In this document: piece by piece, positions 19,476-28,213 of the stretch
Layout: every line of letters starts with the position of its first letter
How positions within the stretch are numbered: position 1 is the first letter of the stretch
DNA from: Microbacterium mangrovi
GTDB taxonomy: Bacteria > Actinomycetota > Actinomycetes > Actinomycetales > Microbacteriaceae
Direction: 5' to 3'
Assembly: GCF_000802305.1 (NCBI RefSeq)
Contig: NZ_JTDK01000006.1
Coordinates: 434,001-498,000, forward strand
Length of the DNA stretch: 64,000 nt
The notes under the pieces: model-generated
What the model saw: the letters and a program-made list of their open reading frames with translations, nothing else
Databases searched by the model: none
What the model was told of the DNA's origin: nothing
Program-made: the position numbers and the translations under genes

Positions 19476-20342
19476 ATGGCCGACTCCCAGGACGCCCGCG
19501 TCGCGGTGTATCTCGATTTCGACAACATCGTCATGAGCTGGTACGACCGCGTCCACGGGCGCAACTCGTACTCGCGTGACCGGCAGAAGATCGCCGCCGG
19601 CGATCCGGAGAGCCTGGAGCGGCTGTCCAACGCGACGATCGACGTCGGCGCGATCATCGACTACGCGGCATCCTTCGGCACCCTCGTGCTGACCCGCGCA
19701 TATGCGGACTGGTCCTCGCCGGTCAACGCCGAGTACCGCTCGCAGCTCGTGGCGCGCGCCGTCGACCTCGTGCAGCTGTTCCCGGCGGCGGCCTACGCCA
19801 AGAACGGGGCCGACATCCGCCTCGCCGTGGACGCGGTGGAGGACATGTTCCGCCTCCCCGATCTCACGCACGTGGTGATCGTCGCCGGCGACAGCGACTA
19901 CGTGCCGCTGGCGCAGCGCTGCAAGCGGCTGGGCCGGTACGTGGTCGGAGTGGGCGTGGCCGGCTCCACCGCCAAGTCCCTCGCGGCCGCCTGTGACAGG
20001 TTCGACGCCTACGACTCGCTGCCGGGGGTGAAGCCGGCCATCGCCGAGGCCGAGAAGAAGGATGCACCCGCCTCCCGCACGCGACGGGCCAAGCAGCCCG
20101 CCGACCCCGGCGGCGCACTGCTTGAACGCGCCCTGCGCCTCGAAGCCGACAAAGACGGTGGCGACGAGTGGCGCCATGCCAGCGCGGTGAAGGACCTCAT
20201 CAAGCGGCTGGACCCGTCGTTCAGCGAGAGGGCCCTCGGGCACCGGTCGTTCTCTGACTTCCTGAAGGCGCATGCCGACATCGCCGAGATGGACGAGTCG
20301 GGCAATATCGTGCAGATCCGCCTCGTGCCCGCCAAACGCTGA
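19476..20342 (+). CDS. NYN-domain (LabA/DUF88) ribonuclease-like protein with C-terminal OST-HTH/LOTUS domain
   Basis: A 288-residue protein. Residues about 8-170 form a PIN-like NYN domain with the acidic residues in VYLDFDNIV, GADIRLAVDAVED and VIVAGDSDYVPL that would bind metal. A basic linker (ASRTRRAKQ) leads to a C-terminal winged-helix OST-HTH/LOTUS domain from about residue 215. The NYN plus OST-HTH architecture is linked to RNA binding and cleavage. The ATG at 19476 follows CATACT by 6 bases. It is probably a single-gene transcript. RNase activity is inferred from the family. Confidence 0.88.
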   Translation: MADSQDARVAVYLDFDNIVMSWYDRVHGRNSYSRDRQKIAAGDPESLERLSNATIDVGAIIDYAASFGTLVLTRAYADWSSPVNAEYRSQLVARAVDLVQLFPAAAYAKNGADIRLAVDAVEDMFRLPDLTHVVIVAGDSDYVPLAQRCKRLGRYVVGVGVAGSTAKSLAAACDRFDAYDSLPGVKPAIAEAEKKDAPASRTRRAKQPADPGGALLERALRLEADKDGGDEWRHASAVKDLIKRLDPSFSERALGHRSFSDFLKAHADIAEMDESGNIVQIRLVPAKR

Positions 20343-20396
20343 CGGCACTGACAGCCCCGCCATCGAAAACCCCCGGTCGGCGCAGAGGCCGTCCGG

Positions 20397-20402
20397 TACA
20401 GT
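20397..20402 (+). promoter_or_regulatory. -10 hexamer TACAGT for the ROK regulator gene
   Basis: TACAGT is followed by 6 bases and the GTG start at 20409, fitting a leaderless GTG-initiated mRNA. Confidence 0.55.
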
Positions 20403-20408
20403 GTCACT

Positions 20409-21596
20409 GTGGTACGCCGGAACATTCCTCCCGGCTCGCAGACGTCCCTCCGAGAAGCGAATCGGGCGCGACTGCTCGAGTCGCTCAAGAGGCACGGGCG
20501 CCTGACCCAGGTCGAGCTGGCAGGCAGCACGGGCCTGTCCCCTGCCACGGTGTCGAACATCGTCAAGGAGCTGACCGCCAGCGGCATCCTGCACACCTCC
20601 TTCACCTCCCGCAGCGGGCGCCGGGCGACGCTCGTGTCGCTCGCCCGTCAGGTGGGTCTGGTCGCCGGCGTGCATTACAGCTCGCGGAGCCTGCACATCG
20701 CGATCGCCGACGCCACCCGCACGGTCGTCAGCCAGACGACGCTCCCGCTCCCCGTCGACCACCGCCACGACGCCGAACTCGACCGGCTGAGCCTGCTGCT
20801 GAGCGACATGATGGAGTCCCTCGGCGGGAGCGTGTCCGACCTCCTCGCGGTGGGCCTCGCGGTCCCCGCGCCCCTGGATCCCCGCACGGGCATGATCTCC
20901 ACCCCCGGGCTGCTGCGCGGCTGGGACGGCGTCGACATCGCGGCGAGCCTGTCGGCGCGCATCGACCGCCCGGTCTTCGCCGACAGCGAGGCGAACCTCG
21001 GCGGGCTCGCGGAAGCGCGCGAGGGCGCCGGCCGCGGGGCCGCCTCGACGGTGTACATCCGCGTCGGGCACACGATCAGCGCGGGCCTGGTCGTGCACGG
21101 CGACCTGTTCCGCGGCGTCAACGGCAAGGCCGGGCAGATCGGGCACGTCACGATCGACGAGAACGGCCCGGTGTGCCGCTGCAGCAATCGCGGATGCCTC
21201 GAGACCTACGCCGCCGGCCCGGCCCTGCTGGCCCTGTTCCCGCCGGCCGAGCGGATGCCGCGCCTCAGCGATCTCATCCAGGCCTCGGAGGACGGCGATT
21301 CCGGCGCACGGCGCGTGATCGCCGACGCCGGCCGCCACATCGGCATCGCGACGGCGAGCCTGTGCAACCTCTTCGACCCGGAGCTCATCGTGGTGGGCGG
21401 TGAACTGGCCGGTGCCGGAGAGACGCTGATCGCGCCCATGCGCCACTCTCTGGAGCGCACCGCGCTCCCCACCGCCGCCGGGCTCCCCGAGATCGTCGAG
21501 ACGACGTTCGGCGAGTGGGCCGAGACGCGCGGCGCGATCGCCGTCGCCCTGGATCACGTGTCCGTCGCCGCCGACGTCGCCGCCGTATCGGCGTGA
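20409..21596 (+). CDS. ROK family transcriptional repressor
   Basis: A 395-residue regulator with an N-terminal winged helix (TQVELAGSTGLSPATVSNIVKEL, residues about 36-58 at its core) and a C-terminal ROK sugar-kinase-like domain. The zinc-binding ROK motif is visible as GHVTIDENGPVCRCSNRGCLE, with the typical H and three cysteines. The kinase-like ATP-site glycines are weak, as in XylR/NagC regulators. It starts with GTG and sits 14 bp upstream of the first of two sugar ABC transporters, so it probably controls them in response to the imported sugar. Confidence 0.93.
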   Translation: MVRRNIPPGSQTSLREANRARLLESLKRHGRLTQVELAGSTGLSPATVSNIVKELTASGILHTSFTSRSGRRATLVSLARQVGLVAGVHYSSRSLHIAIADATRTVVSQTTLPLPVDHRHDAELDRLSLLLSDMMESLGGSVSDLLAVGLAVPAPLDPRTGMISTPGLLRGWDGVDIAASLSARIDRPVFADSEANLGGLAEAREGAGRGAASTVYIRVGHTISAGLVVHGDLFRGVNGKAGQIGHVTIDENGPVCRCSNRGCLETYAAGPALLALFPPAERMPRLSDLIQASEDGDSGARRVIADAGRHIGIATASLCNLFDPELIVVGGELAGAGETLIAPMRHSLERTALPTAAGLPEIVETTFGEWAETRGAIAVALDHVSVAADVAAVSA

Positions 21597-21610
21597 TCGC
21601 GGATCGATCC

Positions 21611-22672
21611 ATGCACCAGAGGTTCCGCACACTCCTGCGCGCCATCGCCGCCCTCGCGACCGGGGTGCTGGTCGCGGCATCCGCGGTCTCCTGCTCGACG
21701 GGATCGGGCGAACCGAAGATCGCCCTCCTGCTCCCGGAGAGCAAGACCGCGCGCTACGAGACCTTCGACCGGCCCTTCTTCGAGAAGCGGGTCGCGGAAC
21801 TCGGGCACTACGACGTGCTCTACGCGAACGCCGGGCAGGACGCCGCGGTGCAGCAGCAGCAGGCCGAATCGGCCCTCGCCGCCGGAGCTCGCGTGCTCGT
21901 GCTCGACCCGGTGGACTCCAACGCCGCCGCGAGCATCGTCGCCGAAGCCCGCGCCCAATCCGTGCCCGTCATCTCCTACGACCGCCTCATCTCCGGCGGC
22001 GGGCTGGCCTATTACGTCTCGTTCGACAACGAGAAGGTCGGCATGCAGCAGGCCACGGCCCTGGTGCACGCACTGAGCGCGGCGGGCAAGGCGCGCGGCG
22101 GCATCCTGGTCGTGAACGGCTCCCCCACCGACACGAACGCGCGGCAATTCCGCGACGGCGCCCACCGTGTGCTCGACAACAGCGGCCTGCAGGTGCTGGC
22201 CGAGTTCGACACCCCCGGCTGGAGCCCGGACAAGGCGCAGGAATGGGTGGCCGGCCAGATCGCGCAGTACGGCAACCGGATCACGGGCGTCTATGCCGCG
22301 AACGACGGCGTGGCCGGCGGTGCGGTGGCGGCGTTCGTCGCAGCCGGCGTCACCCCGATCCCTCCGGTCACCGGTCAGGATGCCGAGCTCTCCGCCGTGC
22401 AGCGCATCGTCGCCGGACAGCAGTACATGACGGTCTACAAGGCGCTCAAGCCCCAGGCCGAGCGGGCCGCCGACGTCGCGGTGGATCTCATCGAGGGCCG
22501 CAAGGTCACGGGGCAGACGACCGTCGACGGGACGCCCACGACCCTGCTCGAGCCCGTTCCGGTCACGGTGGGCAACATCGAGAGCACGGTGATCGCGAAC
22601 GGCTTCTGGACCGCGAAGGACATCTGCACTCCGGCGTATGCGCAGGCGTGCGCGCGAGCCGGGATACGGTAG
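21611..22672 (+). CDS. Sugar ABC transporter substrate-binding lipoprotein (XylF-like), cassette 1
   Basis: A 353-residue periplasmic-binding-protein type 1 with an N-terminal export signal and a lipobox-like VAASAVSC, so the mature protein should be anchored through that cysteine. After it come IALLLPESKTARYETFD and PVISYDRLISGG, typical of xylose/ribose-binding CUT2 proteins. It is followed by its own ATPase and permease. The ATG at 21611 lies 14 bp after the ROK stop. The sugar is unknown; a pentose is plausible because XylF-like features dominate. Confidence 0.9.
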   Translation: MHQRFRTLLRAIAALATGVLVAASAVSCSTGSGEPKIALLLPESKTARYETFDRPFFEKRVAELGHYDVLYANAGQDAAVQQQQAESALAAGARVLVLDPVDSNAAASIVAEARAQSVPVISYDRLISGGGLAYYVSFDNEKVGMQQATALVHALSAAGKARGGILVVNGSPTDTNARQFRDGAHRVLDNSGLQVLAEFDTPGWSPDKAQEWVAGQIAQYGNRITGVYAANDGVAGGAVAAFVAAGVTPIPPVTGQDAELSAVQRIVAGQQYMTVYKALKPQAERAADVAVDLIEGRKVTGQTTVDGTPTTLLEPVPVTVGNIESTVIANGFWTAKDICTPAYAQACARAGIR

Positions 22673-22680
22673 GGCACACG

Positions 22681-23583
22681 ATGGCCTCGAGAACCCGCAC
22701 CCGCGTGCTGACCATGCACGCCATCCGCAAGCACTTCGGTGCGGTCAAGGCGCTCACCGACGTCGACTTCTGGGTGGACGAGGGCGAGGTCGTGGCGCTG
22801 GTCGGAGACAACGGCGCCGGCAAGTCGACCCTGGTGAACATCCTCGCGGGCGTGCACCCGCCGGATGCCGGAACGGTCACCTTCGACGAGACGGACGTCA
22901 CGATCGGCTCCCCCGCCGACGCGCAGGCGCTCGGGATCGCGACCGTCTTCCAGGACCTGGCGCTGTGCGACAACCTCGACGTCGTGGCCAACCTGTGGCT
23001 CGGGCGCGAGCTCGTCGACGGACGCCTGCTCGACGAGGTCGAGATGGAGGAGCGCACCTGGACCCTGTTGCGCGAGCTCGCCGCGAAGGTGCCCTCGGTG
23101 CGGGTTCCGGTGGCGTCGCTCTCCGGCGGCCAGCGGCAGACCGTGGCGATCGCACGGTCACTCATCGGCGATCCGCGGATCGTCATCCTGGACGAGCCCA
23201 CCGCCGCCCTGGGGGTGGCGCAGACCGCCGAGGTGCTCAACCTCATCGAGCGCCTCCGCGAGCGCGGGCACGGCGTGATCCTGATCAGCCACAACATGGC
23301 CGACGTGCTCGCGGTCGCCGACCGCGTGGTCGTGCTGCGACTCGGACGCAACAACGGCGTCTACGACGTGGCGGACGTCACCACGGAGATCCTGATCGCC
23401 GCGATCACCGGGGCGACCGACGCGTCCGGCCGCCGTCCCGGCACGCCGTCCGCCGCCCCGACCCCACCGCCTCCGCCGCCCCCGGTCGTTCCGCGCGACA
23501 CCAACATCATCGCGCTGCCCACCGACCGGAGGTTCCCGCCGCGACGGCGGGACGGCCGCCCGGACGGGGGCGAGGAGCGATGA
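22681..23583 (+). CDS. Sugar ABC transporter ATP-binding protein, single-NBD CUT2 type, cassette 1
   Basis: A 300-residue ATPase with Walker A GDNGAGKST near residue 42, Q-loop FQDLAL, signature LSGGQRQT near 144, Walker B VILDEPTAA and H-loop LISHN. Most CUT2 ATPases (XylG, RbsA) carry two fused nucleotide-binding domains of about 500 residues; this one has a single domain like FrcA. It has an unusual C-terminal tail with a seven-proline run and basic residues from about 255 on. Its stop overlaps the permease start (ATGA). Confidence 0.92.
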   Translation: MASRTRTRVLTMHAIRKHFGAVKALTDVDFWVDEGEVVALVGDNGAGKSTLVNILAGVHPPDAGTVTFDETDVTIGSPADAQALGIATVFQDLALCDNLDVVANLWLGRELVDGRLLDEVEMEERTWTLLRELAAKVPSVRVPVASLSGGQRQTVAIARSLIGDPRIVILDEPTAALGVAQTAEVLNLIERLRERGHGVILISHNMADVLAVADRVVVLRLGRNNGVYDVADVTTEILIAAITGATDASGRRPGTPSAAPTPPPPPPPVVPRDTNIIALPTDRRFPPRRRDGRPDGGEER

Positions 23584-24788
23584 GTGACGAGCAGCCGAGC
23601 ACAGGACGCATCCAGGAGGCCGCGAGCCTCGTCGTCGCGCGCATCCGCGGAGGCGATCTCGGCCCGCTCCCGGTGATCGTCGGCCTCGCGGTCATCTGGA
23701 CCGTGTTCCAGACCCTGAACCCGGTCTTCCTCTCCAGCACGAACCTCGTCAACCTCACGATGCAGTGCGCTGCGATCGGCACGATCGCCCTCGGGGTCGT
23801 CGTGGTCCTGCTGGTGGGAGAGATCGACCTGTCGGTGGGGTCGGTGTCGGGTCTGGCCGCCGCGGTGCTGACCGTCACCTTCGTGCAGCTGCAGTGGAAT
23901 CCGGTGCTCGCGATCGCGGCCGCGATCGCCACGGGGCTGTGCGCGGGCCTGCTCTACGGGTTCATCTTCACGCGGTTCGGCGTGCCGAGCTTCATCTTGA
24001 CCCTGGCGGGACTGCTGGGCTTTCTCGGGCTGCAGCTGAAGGTCCTCGGCGACACCGGGTCCATCAATCTTCCGTTCACGTCGTGGATCGTCCTGTTCGC
24101 CCAGCGGATGTTCCTTCCCGCGTGGGCCTCGTACGTCCTCGTGGTGGCGGCCGTCGCGGTGTCGGTCGGATCGCGCGTCCGGCTCGCCCGAAGACGCGCG
24201 GCCGCGAACCTCGACAGTCAGAGCCTGCTGTCGATCGGCGTGCGCGGCGGGGTGCTGCTCGTGCTGCTCCTCGGCGCCACCTGGTACCTCAACCTGTCCC
24301 GCGGCGTCGGGGTCATGTTCGTGTTCTTCCTCGCCCTCGTGGTGACGATGGACATCCTGCTCACGCGCACGCGATGGGGGCGCGCGATCTACGCCGTCGG
24401 CGGCTCTCAGGAGGCCGCCCGACGCGCCGGCATCCGCGTCGGCCGCATCTTCGTGTCGGCGTTCGCCCTGTGCTCCTCGTTCGCGGCGCTGGGCGGCATC
24501 CTGGCCGCCGCGCATCTGGCCGCCGCCAATCAGAGCTCCGGGGTCGGAGACACGAACCTGAACGCGATCGCCGCCGCCGTGATCGGCGGCACGAGCCTGT
24601 TCGGCGGGCGCGGGTCGGCCTACTCGGCGCTCATCGGAGTGCTCGTCATCCAGTCGATCTCGTCGGGCCTCACCCTGCTGAACCTGGACTCCTCGGTGCG
24701 CTACATGGTCACCGGCGTGGTGCTGGTCCTGGCGGTCATCATCGACGCCATGTCGCGTCGCACGCGCGCCGCCACCGGTCGCGGCTGA
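23580..24788 (+). CDS. Sugar ABC transporter permease (XylH/RbsC-like), cassette 1
   Basis: A 402-residue BPD_transp_2 permease with about ten helices. The CUT2 hallmark VLLVGEIDLSVGSVSGLAA is present near residue 80 and the C-terminal GGTSLFGGRGS near 340 forms the ATPase coupling region. A hydrophilic insertion around residues 195-215 separates the halves. It overlaps the ATPase gene by four bases and closes the first transporter cassette. Confidence 0.93.
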   Translation: MSDEQPSTGRIQEAASLVVARIRGGDLGPLPVIVGLAVIWTVFQTLNPVFLSSTNLVNLTMQCAAIGTIALGVVVVLLVGEIDLSVGSVSGLAAAVLTVTFVQLQWNPVLAIAAAIATGLCAGLLYGFIFTRFGVPSFILTLAGLLGFLGLQLKVLGDTGSINLPFTSWIVLFAQRMFLPAWASYVLVVAAVAVSVGSRVRLARRRAAANLDSQSLLSIGVRGGVLLVLLLGATWYLNLSRGVGVMFVFFLALVVTMDILLTRTRWGRAIYAVGGSQEAARRAGIRVGRIFVSAFALCSSFAALGGILAAAHLAAANQSSGVGDTNLNAIAAAVIGGTSLFGGRGSAYSALIGVLVIQSISSGLTLLNLDSSVRYMVTGVVLVLAVIIDAMSRRTRAATGRG

Positions 24789-24807
24789 CGGATCTCACCG
24801 GCTCATT

Positions 24808-24826
24808 GCGTTCACTGAACGAACGC
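24808..24826. promoter_or_regulatory. Candidate operator, inverted repeat GCGTTC-N7-GAACGC
   Basis: A perfect 6-bp inverted repeat with a 7-bp centre lies between the two transporter cassettes, about 40 bp upstream of a TTGACG -35-like element. It could be the ROK repressor site for cassette 2. No matching copy was found upstream of the ROK gene itself, which weakens the call. Confidence 0.35.
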
Positions 24827-24861
24827 GTGAACCGGCGTTGCCAAAGCGTTACGTTCAAGAC

Positions 24862-24891
24862 TTGACGCCAGGGATACCTTTGAATGAGTAT
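24862..24891 (+). promoter_or_regulatory. Possible promoter of transporter cassette 2
   Basis: TTGACG (24862-24867) is followed after 18 bp by GAGTAT (24886-24891). The -10 match is poor. The 174-bp intergenic gap and the separate GAAAG ribosome site at the next ATG support an independent promoter here. Confidence 0.3.
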
Positions 24892-24962
24892 CTGTTCAGC
24901 AGACCTTGCTCGCTCACTGGGGCGCGGCGCCGGATCTGCGTTTCAAAGACGAAAGGCGAAAG

Positions 24963-26036
24963 ATGAAGAAGTCTTCCATCCTGGCTGCGGCGGCTCTGGT
25001 CAGTGCCGGTGCGCTCCTGCTGGCCGGCTGTTCCGGCTCAGGAGGCGGGGGCTCGACCTCCACCGCGAACGCCGCCAGCAAGCGCGCGTGCGTGATCCTC
25101 CCCGACTCGGCCTCCTCGCCGCGCTGGGAGAGCTTCGACCGCAAGTACCTCAACGAGGGTCTCACCAAGGCCGGCTTCACCGCCGACATCCAGAACGCGC
25201 AGGGCGACACCAGCAAGTACGCCACGATCGGCGACCAGCAGCTCACCAAGGGCTGCGGCGTGATGATCCTCGTCGACTACAACGGCGCCGCGGTGGGCGT
25301 CGCGAAGAAGGCCAAGGCGCAGGGCATCCCGGTCATCGCCTACGACCGTTCGTTCACCGGCTCGGACTACTACGTGTCGTTCGACAACGTCAAGGTCGGC
25401 GCGCTCCAGGGCCAGATGATCGTCGACGGCCTCACGGCTCTCCACAAGGACCCGAAGACCGCCAAGGTCATCTACATGGGCGGCGACCCGACCGACAACA
25501 ACGCGAAGATGTTCCACGACGGCGCAGACTCCGTGATGTCCAAGGCCGGCATCAAGCCCGCCGCTGAGCCCGCCGGTGTCTGGGACCAGTCCAAGTCGGC
25601 CACCAACTTCCAGCAGGCTCTGACCTCGCAGGGCGGCAAAGTCGACGCGGTCTGGGTCGCCAACGACACCAACGCGGCCGGCGTGATCTCGGTGCTGAAG
25701 AACAGCTTCAAGGCGGGTCAGGTGCCGGTATCCGGCCAGGACGCCAGCGTCGCCGGTCTTCAGAACGTGCTGCTCGGCTGGCAGACCGGCACGGTCTACA
25801 AGCCGGTCAAGCTCGAGGCCGACGCCGCCACCGCCGTGGCGATCGCACTCCTGAAGGGCAACAAGCCGCAGTACACGCAGAAGCTCGCCGACGGCACCCC
25901 GTACATCGCTGTGACCCCGAAGTCCGTGGGCCCGCACGAGGTCGAGGAAGTCGTCGCCGCCGGCGACGCGTCCGCGTCGGACATCTGCAACACCGCCGAA
26001 CTGCAGGCCGCCTGCACGAAGTACGGCGTCAAGTAA
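24963..26036 (+). CDS. Sugar ABC transporter substrate-binding lipoprotein, cassette 2
   Basis: A 357-residue type 1 periplasmic-binding lipoprotein. The signal peptide starts MKKSS, has a hydrophobic core, and ends in the lipobox LLAGC near residue 22, followed by a Ser/Gly linker. The ligand-binding domain carries CVILPDSASSPRWESFD and PVIAYDRSFTGSDYYVSFDN, closely parallel to cassette 1 (YDRLISGGG, YYVSFDNEKVG), so the two binding proteins are paralogues. It has its own ribosome-binding site (GAAAGGCGAAAG). The sugar is unknown. Confidence 0.92.
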   Translation: MKKSSILAAAALVSAGALLLAGCSGSGGGGSTSTANAASKRACVILPDSASSPRWESFDRKYLNEGLTKAGFTADIQNAQGDTSKYATIGDQQLTKGCGVMILVDYNGAAVGVAKKAKAQGIPVIAYDRSFTGSDYYVSFDNVKVGALQGQMIVDGLTALHKDPKTAKVIYMGGDPTDNNAKMFHDGADSVMSKAGIKPAAEPAGVWDQSKSATNFQQALTSQGGKVDAVWVANDTNAAGVISVLKNSFKAGQVPVSGQDASVAGLQNVLLGWQTGTVYKPVKLEADAATAVAIALLKGNKPQYTQKLADGTPYIAVTPKSVGPHEVEEVVAAGDASASDICNTAELQAACTKYGVK

Positions 26037-26112
26037 CACCGCGCCACGGTGAGGGCGTCGCGCGGCCACGCGCGGCGCCCTCCCCGCGCATCTGATCGCA
26101 GGGAAGCGAGCA

Positions 26113-26898
26113 ATGCCAGAACCCATCATCGAACTCGTGGGCGTGAAGAAGTCCTTCGGCCCCGTCAGCGTCCTCAAGGGCGTCGATCTCCGTGTCCACC
26201 CGGGCAAGGTCACCGCCCTCGTCGGCGACAACGGCGCCGGAAAGTCCACGCTCATCAAGGGCCTCGCCGGAGTCCAGCCCTACGACGAGGGCGAGGTGCG
26301 CATCGACGGTCAGCACCACGACCTGCACACGCCCCGCGAAGCGGGCGCACTCGGCATCGAGGTCGTGTATCAGGACCTCGCCCTGGCCGACAACCTCGAC
26401 ATCGTCCAGAACATGTTCCTCGGCCGCGAGGAGATGCGCACCGGCACCTTCGACGAGGGCCGCATGGAGAAGGAGGCATCCGACACTCTCCGGTCGCTCT
26501 CCGTGCGCACCGTGAAGTCCGTGCGGCAGAAGGTCTCGAGCCTCTCCGGCGGCCAGCGGCAGACCGTCGCCATCGCGCGCGCGGTGCTGAAGAAGGCGCG
26601 CGTCGTGATCCTCGACGAGCCGACCGCTGCGCTCGGCGTGGCGCAGACCGAGCAGGTCCTCAACCTCGTCAAGCGGCTGAGCGAGCAGGGAGTCGCGGTC
26701 ATCCTCATCTCCCACAACCTCGCGGACGTCTTCGAGGTGGCGGACGACATCGCCGTGCTGTACCTCGGCCAGATGGTCGTGCAGATCGACACCGCAGACA
26801 CGACTCGCGACGACATCGTCGGCTACATCACCGGCACCAAGACCACGGTCCCGCACATCGGCACCTCCACCATCAACATGGAAGGCGGCGCAGCATGA
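26113..26898 (+). CDS. Sugar ABC transporter ATP-binding protein, single NBD, cassette 2
   Basis: A 261-residue single-domain ABC ATPase with Walker A GDNGAGKST near residue 40, signature LSGGQRQT near 142, Walker B VILDEPTAA and H-loop LISHN. It is closely related to the cassette 1 ATPase and shares LDEPTAALGVAQT, but lacks its Pro-rich tail. It starts 76 bp after the binding-protein stop and overlaps the permease start (ATGA). The length matches FrcA-type CUT2 ATPases. Confidence 0.93.
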   Translation: MPEPIIELVGVKKSFGPVSVLKGVDLRVHPGKVTALVGDNGAGKSTLIKGLAGVQPYDEGEVRIDGQHHDLHTPREAGALGIEVVYQDLALADNLDIVQNMFLGREEMRTGTFDEGRMEKEASDTLRSLSVRTVKSVRQKVSSLSGGQRQTVAIARAVLKKARVVILDEPTAALGVAQTEQVLNLVKRLSEQGVAVILISHNLADVFEVADDIAVLYLGQMVVQIDTADTTRDDIVGYITGTKTTVPHIGTSTINMEGGAA

Positions 26899-28160
26899 CC
26901 GTCCAGCGCACGGAGGCGGCACCGGACCCGGTAGCCTCGGACCTCATCGGCAGCGGCGTCGAGGGCGGCCTGCGCGACCAGATCGACGCCTGGTGGCAGC
27001 GGATCCGGGGCGGCGAGATGGGCGCGCTCCCCGCCATCGGCGGACTCGTCGTCCTGTCGATCCTGTTCTCGATCCTGAGCCCGTACTTCTTCACCGCGGG
27101 CAACCTCGCCAACCTCATCAACCAGGCCGCGAGCCTCGTGATGCTGGGCATGGCGCTCGTCTTCGTGCTGCTGCTCGGCGAGATCGACCTGTCCGCCGGC
27201 GTCACCGGCGGCGTCGGCGTGGCGCTGTTCGTCGTGCTCAACGACGTCGCGCACATCCCGTGGCCGATCGCGCTCATCGTCGGCTTCCTGTTCGGCATCG
27301 TGACCGGCTCCGTGATCGGCTTCTTCGTGGCGCGCGTCGGCATCCCGTCGTTCGTCGTCACGCTGGGTCTGTTCCTCGGCTATCAGGGCCTGGCCCTGGT
27401 CGTCATCGGGTCGGGCGGCCTGTACCAGATGCAGGTGCCCGCGATCAGCGCCATCATGAACAGCAACCTCCCGGTCTGGGCCGGCTGGGTCCTTCTGCTG
27501 GTCGTGCTCGCGGTCTCGGGCGGCATGTCGTTCTGGGACCGCTCGCGCCGCACGCGCGCAGGCGTCCCCAACCGCGACATCTCGCTGGTGTGGATCAAGC
27601 TCGGCGTCATCCTGGTGATCGGCGGCGTCGTCGTCTACTTCCTCAACCTCAACCGCTCGCAGTCGATCATCCCGGTGCAGGGCGTGCCGATGATCGTCCC
27701 GATCGTGCTGGCGATCCTCTGGATCGGCACGTTCGTGCTCGACCGCACCAAGTTCGGCCGGTACCTGTACGCCATCGGCGGCAACGCCGAAGCCGTCCGC
27801 CGGTCGGGTGTCAAGGTGCGGTGGGTCAAGTGGTCGGCGTTCGTCGTCTGCTCGTCGCTCGCGGTCGTCTCGCAGCTGTTCGACGTGGCCCGCATCGGCA
27901 ACGTGGATGCCGCGGCCGGCCGTGACATCGTGCTGAGCGGTGTCGCTGCGGCCGTCGTCGGCGGTGTCAGCCTCTTCGGCGGGCGCGGTCGTCTCATCCA
28001 CGCGGCCCTCGGCGCCCTGGTGATCGCGGCGATCACCAACGGCCTCGGTCTGCTGAACCTGCCGTCCGGCATCAACCTGCTGGTCACCGGCGGCGTGCTG
28101 ATCCTCGCGGCCACGGTCGATGCCCTGTCGCGGCTGCGCAGCGGCGGCGCGAGAGCGTAG
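26895..28160 (+). CDS. Sugar ABC transporter permease (XylH-like), cassette 2
   Basis: A 421-residue CUT2 permease with the LLLGEIDLSAGVTGGVG motif near residue 100 and GGVSLFGGRGR near 360. About ten helices are predicted, with a charged loop around residues 215-235. It is the last gene of the second cassette and is followed 11 bp after the stop by a strong hairpin. Cassette 1 and cassette 2 share gene order, domain type and motifs, consistent with an old tandem duplication. Confidence 0.93.
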   Translation: MTVQRTEAAPDPVASDLIGSGVEGGLRDQIDAWWQRIRGGEMGALPAIGGLVVLSILFSILSPYFFTAGNLANLINQAASLVMLGMALVFVLLLGEIDLSAGVTGGVGVALFVVLNDVAHIPWPIALIVGFLFGIVTGSVIGFFVARVGIPSFVVTLGLFLGYQGLALVVIGSGGLYQMQVPAISAIMNSNLPVWAGWVLLLVVLAVSGGMSFWDRSRRTRAGVPNRDISLVWIKLGVILVIGGVVVYFLNLNRSQSIIPVQGVPMIVPIVLAILWIGTFVLDRTKFGRYLYAIGGNAEAVRRSGVKVRWVKWSAFVVCSSLAVVSQLFDVARIGNVDAAAGRDIVLSGVAAAVVGGVSLFGGRGRLIHAALGALVIAAITNGLGLLNLPSGINLLVTGGVLILAATVDALSRLRSGGARA

Positions 28161-28171
28161 GCGCGTTTCGG

Positions 28172-28212
28172 CGCGACGGCGGCCCGGGTCCTCGATCCGG
28201 GCCGCCGTCGCG
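28172..28212. terminator. Bidirectional hairpin terminator between the sugar operon and the LLM gene
   Basis: A perfect 16-bp inverted repeat (28172-28187 with 28197-28212) and a 9-base loop lie between two convergent genes whose stops are at 28160 and 28214. It can end transcripts from both sides. Confidence 0.8.
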
Positions 28213-28213
28213 T

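Noticed and set aside
28172..28212. The long palindrome as an operator of the LLM/ACC deaminase genes
   Set aside because: It lies between two stop codons of convergent genes, so a terminator is the simpler reading.
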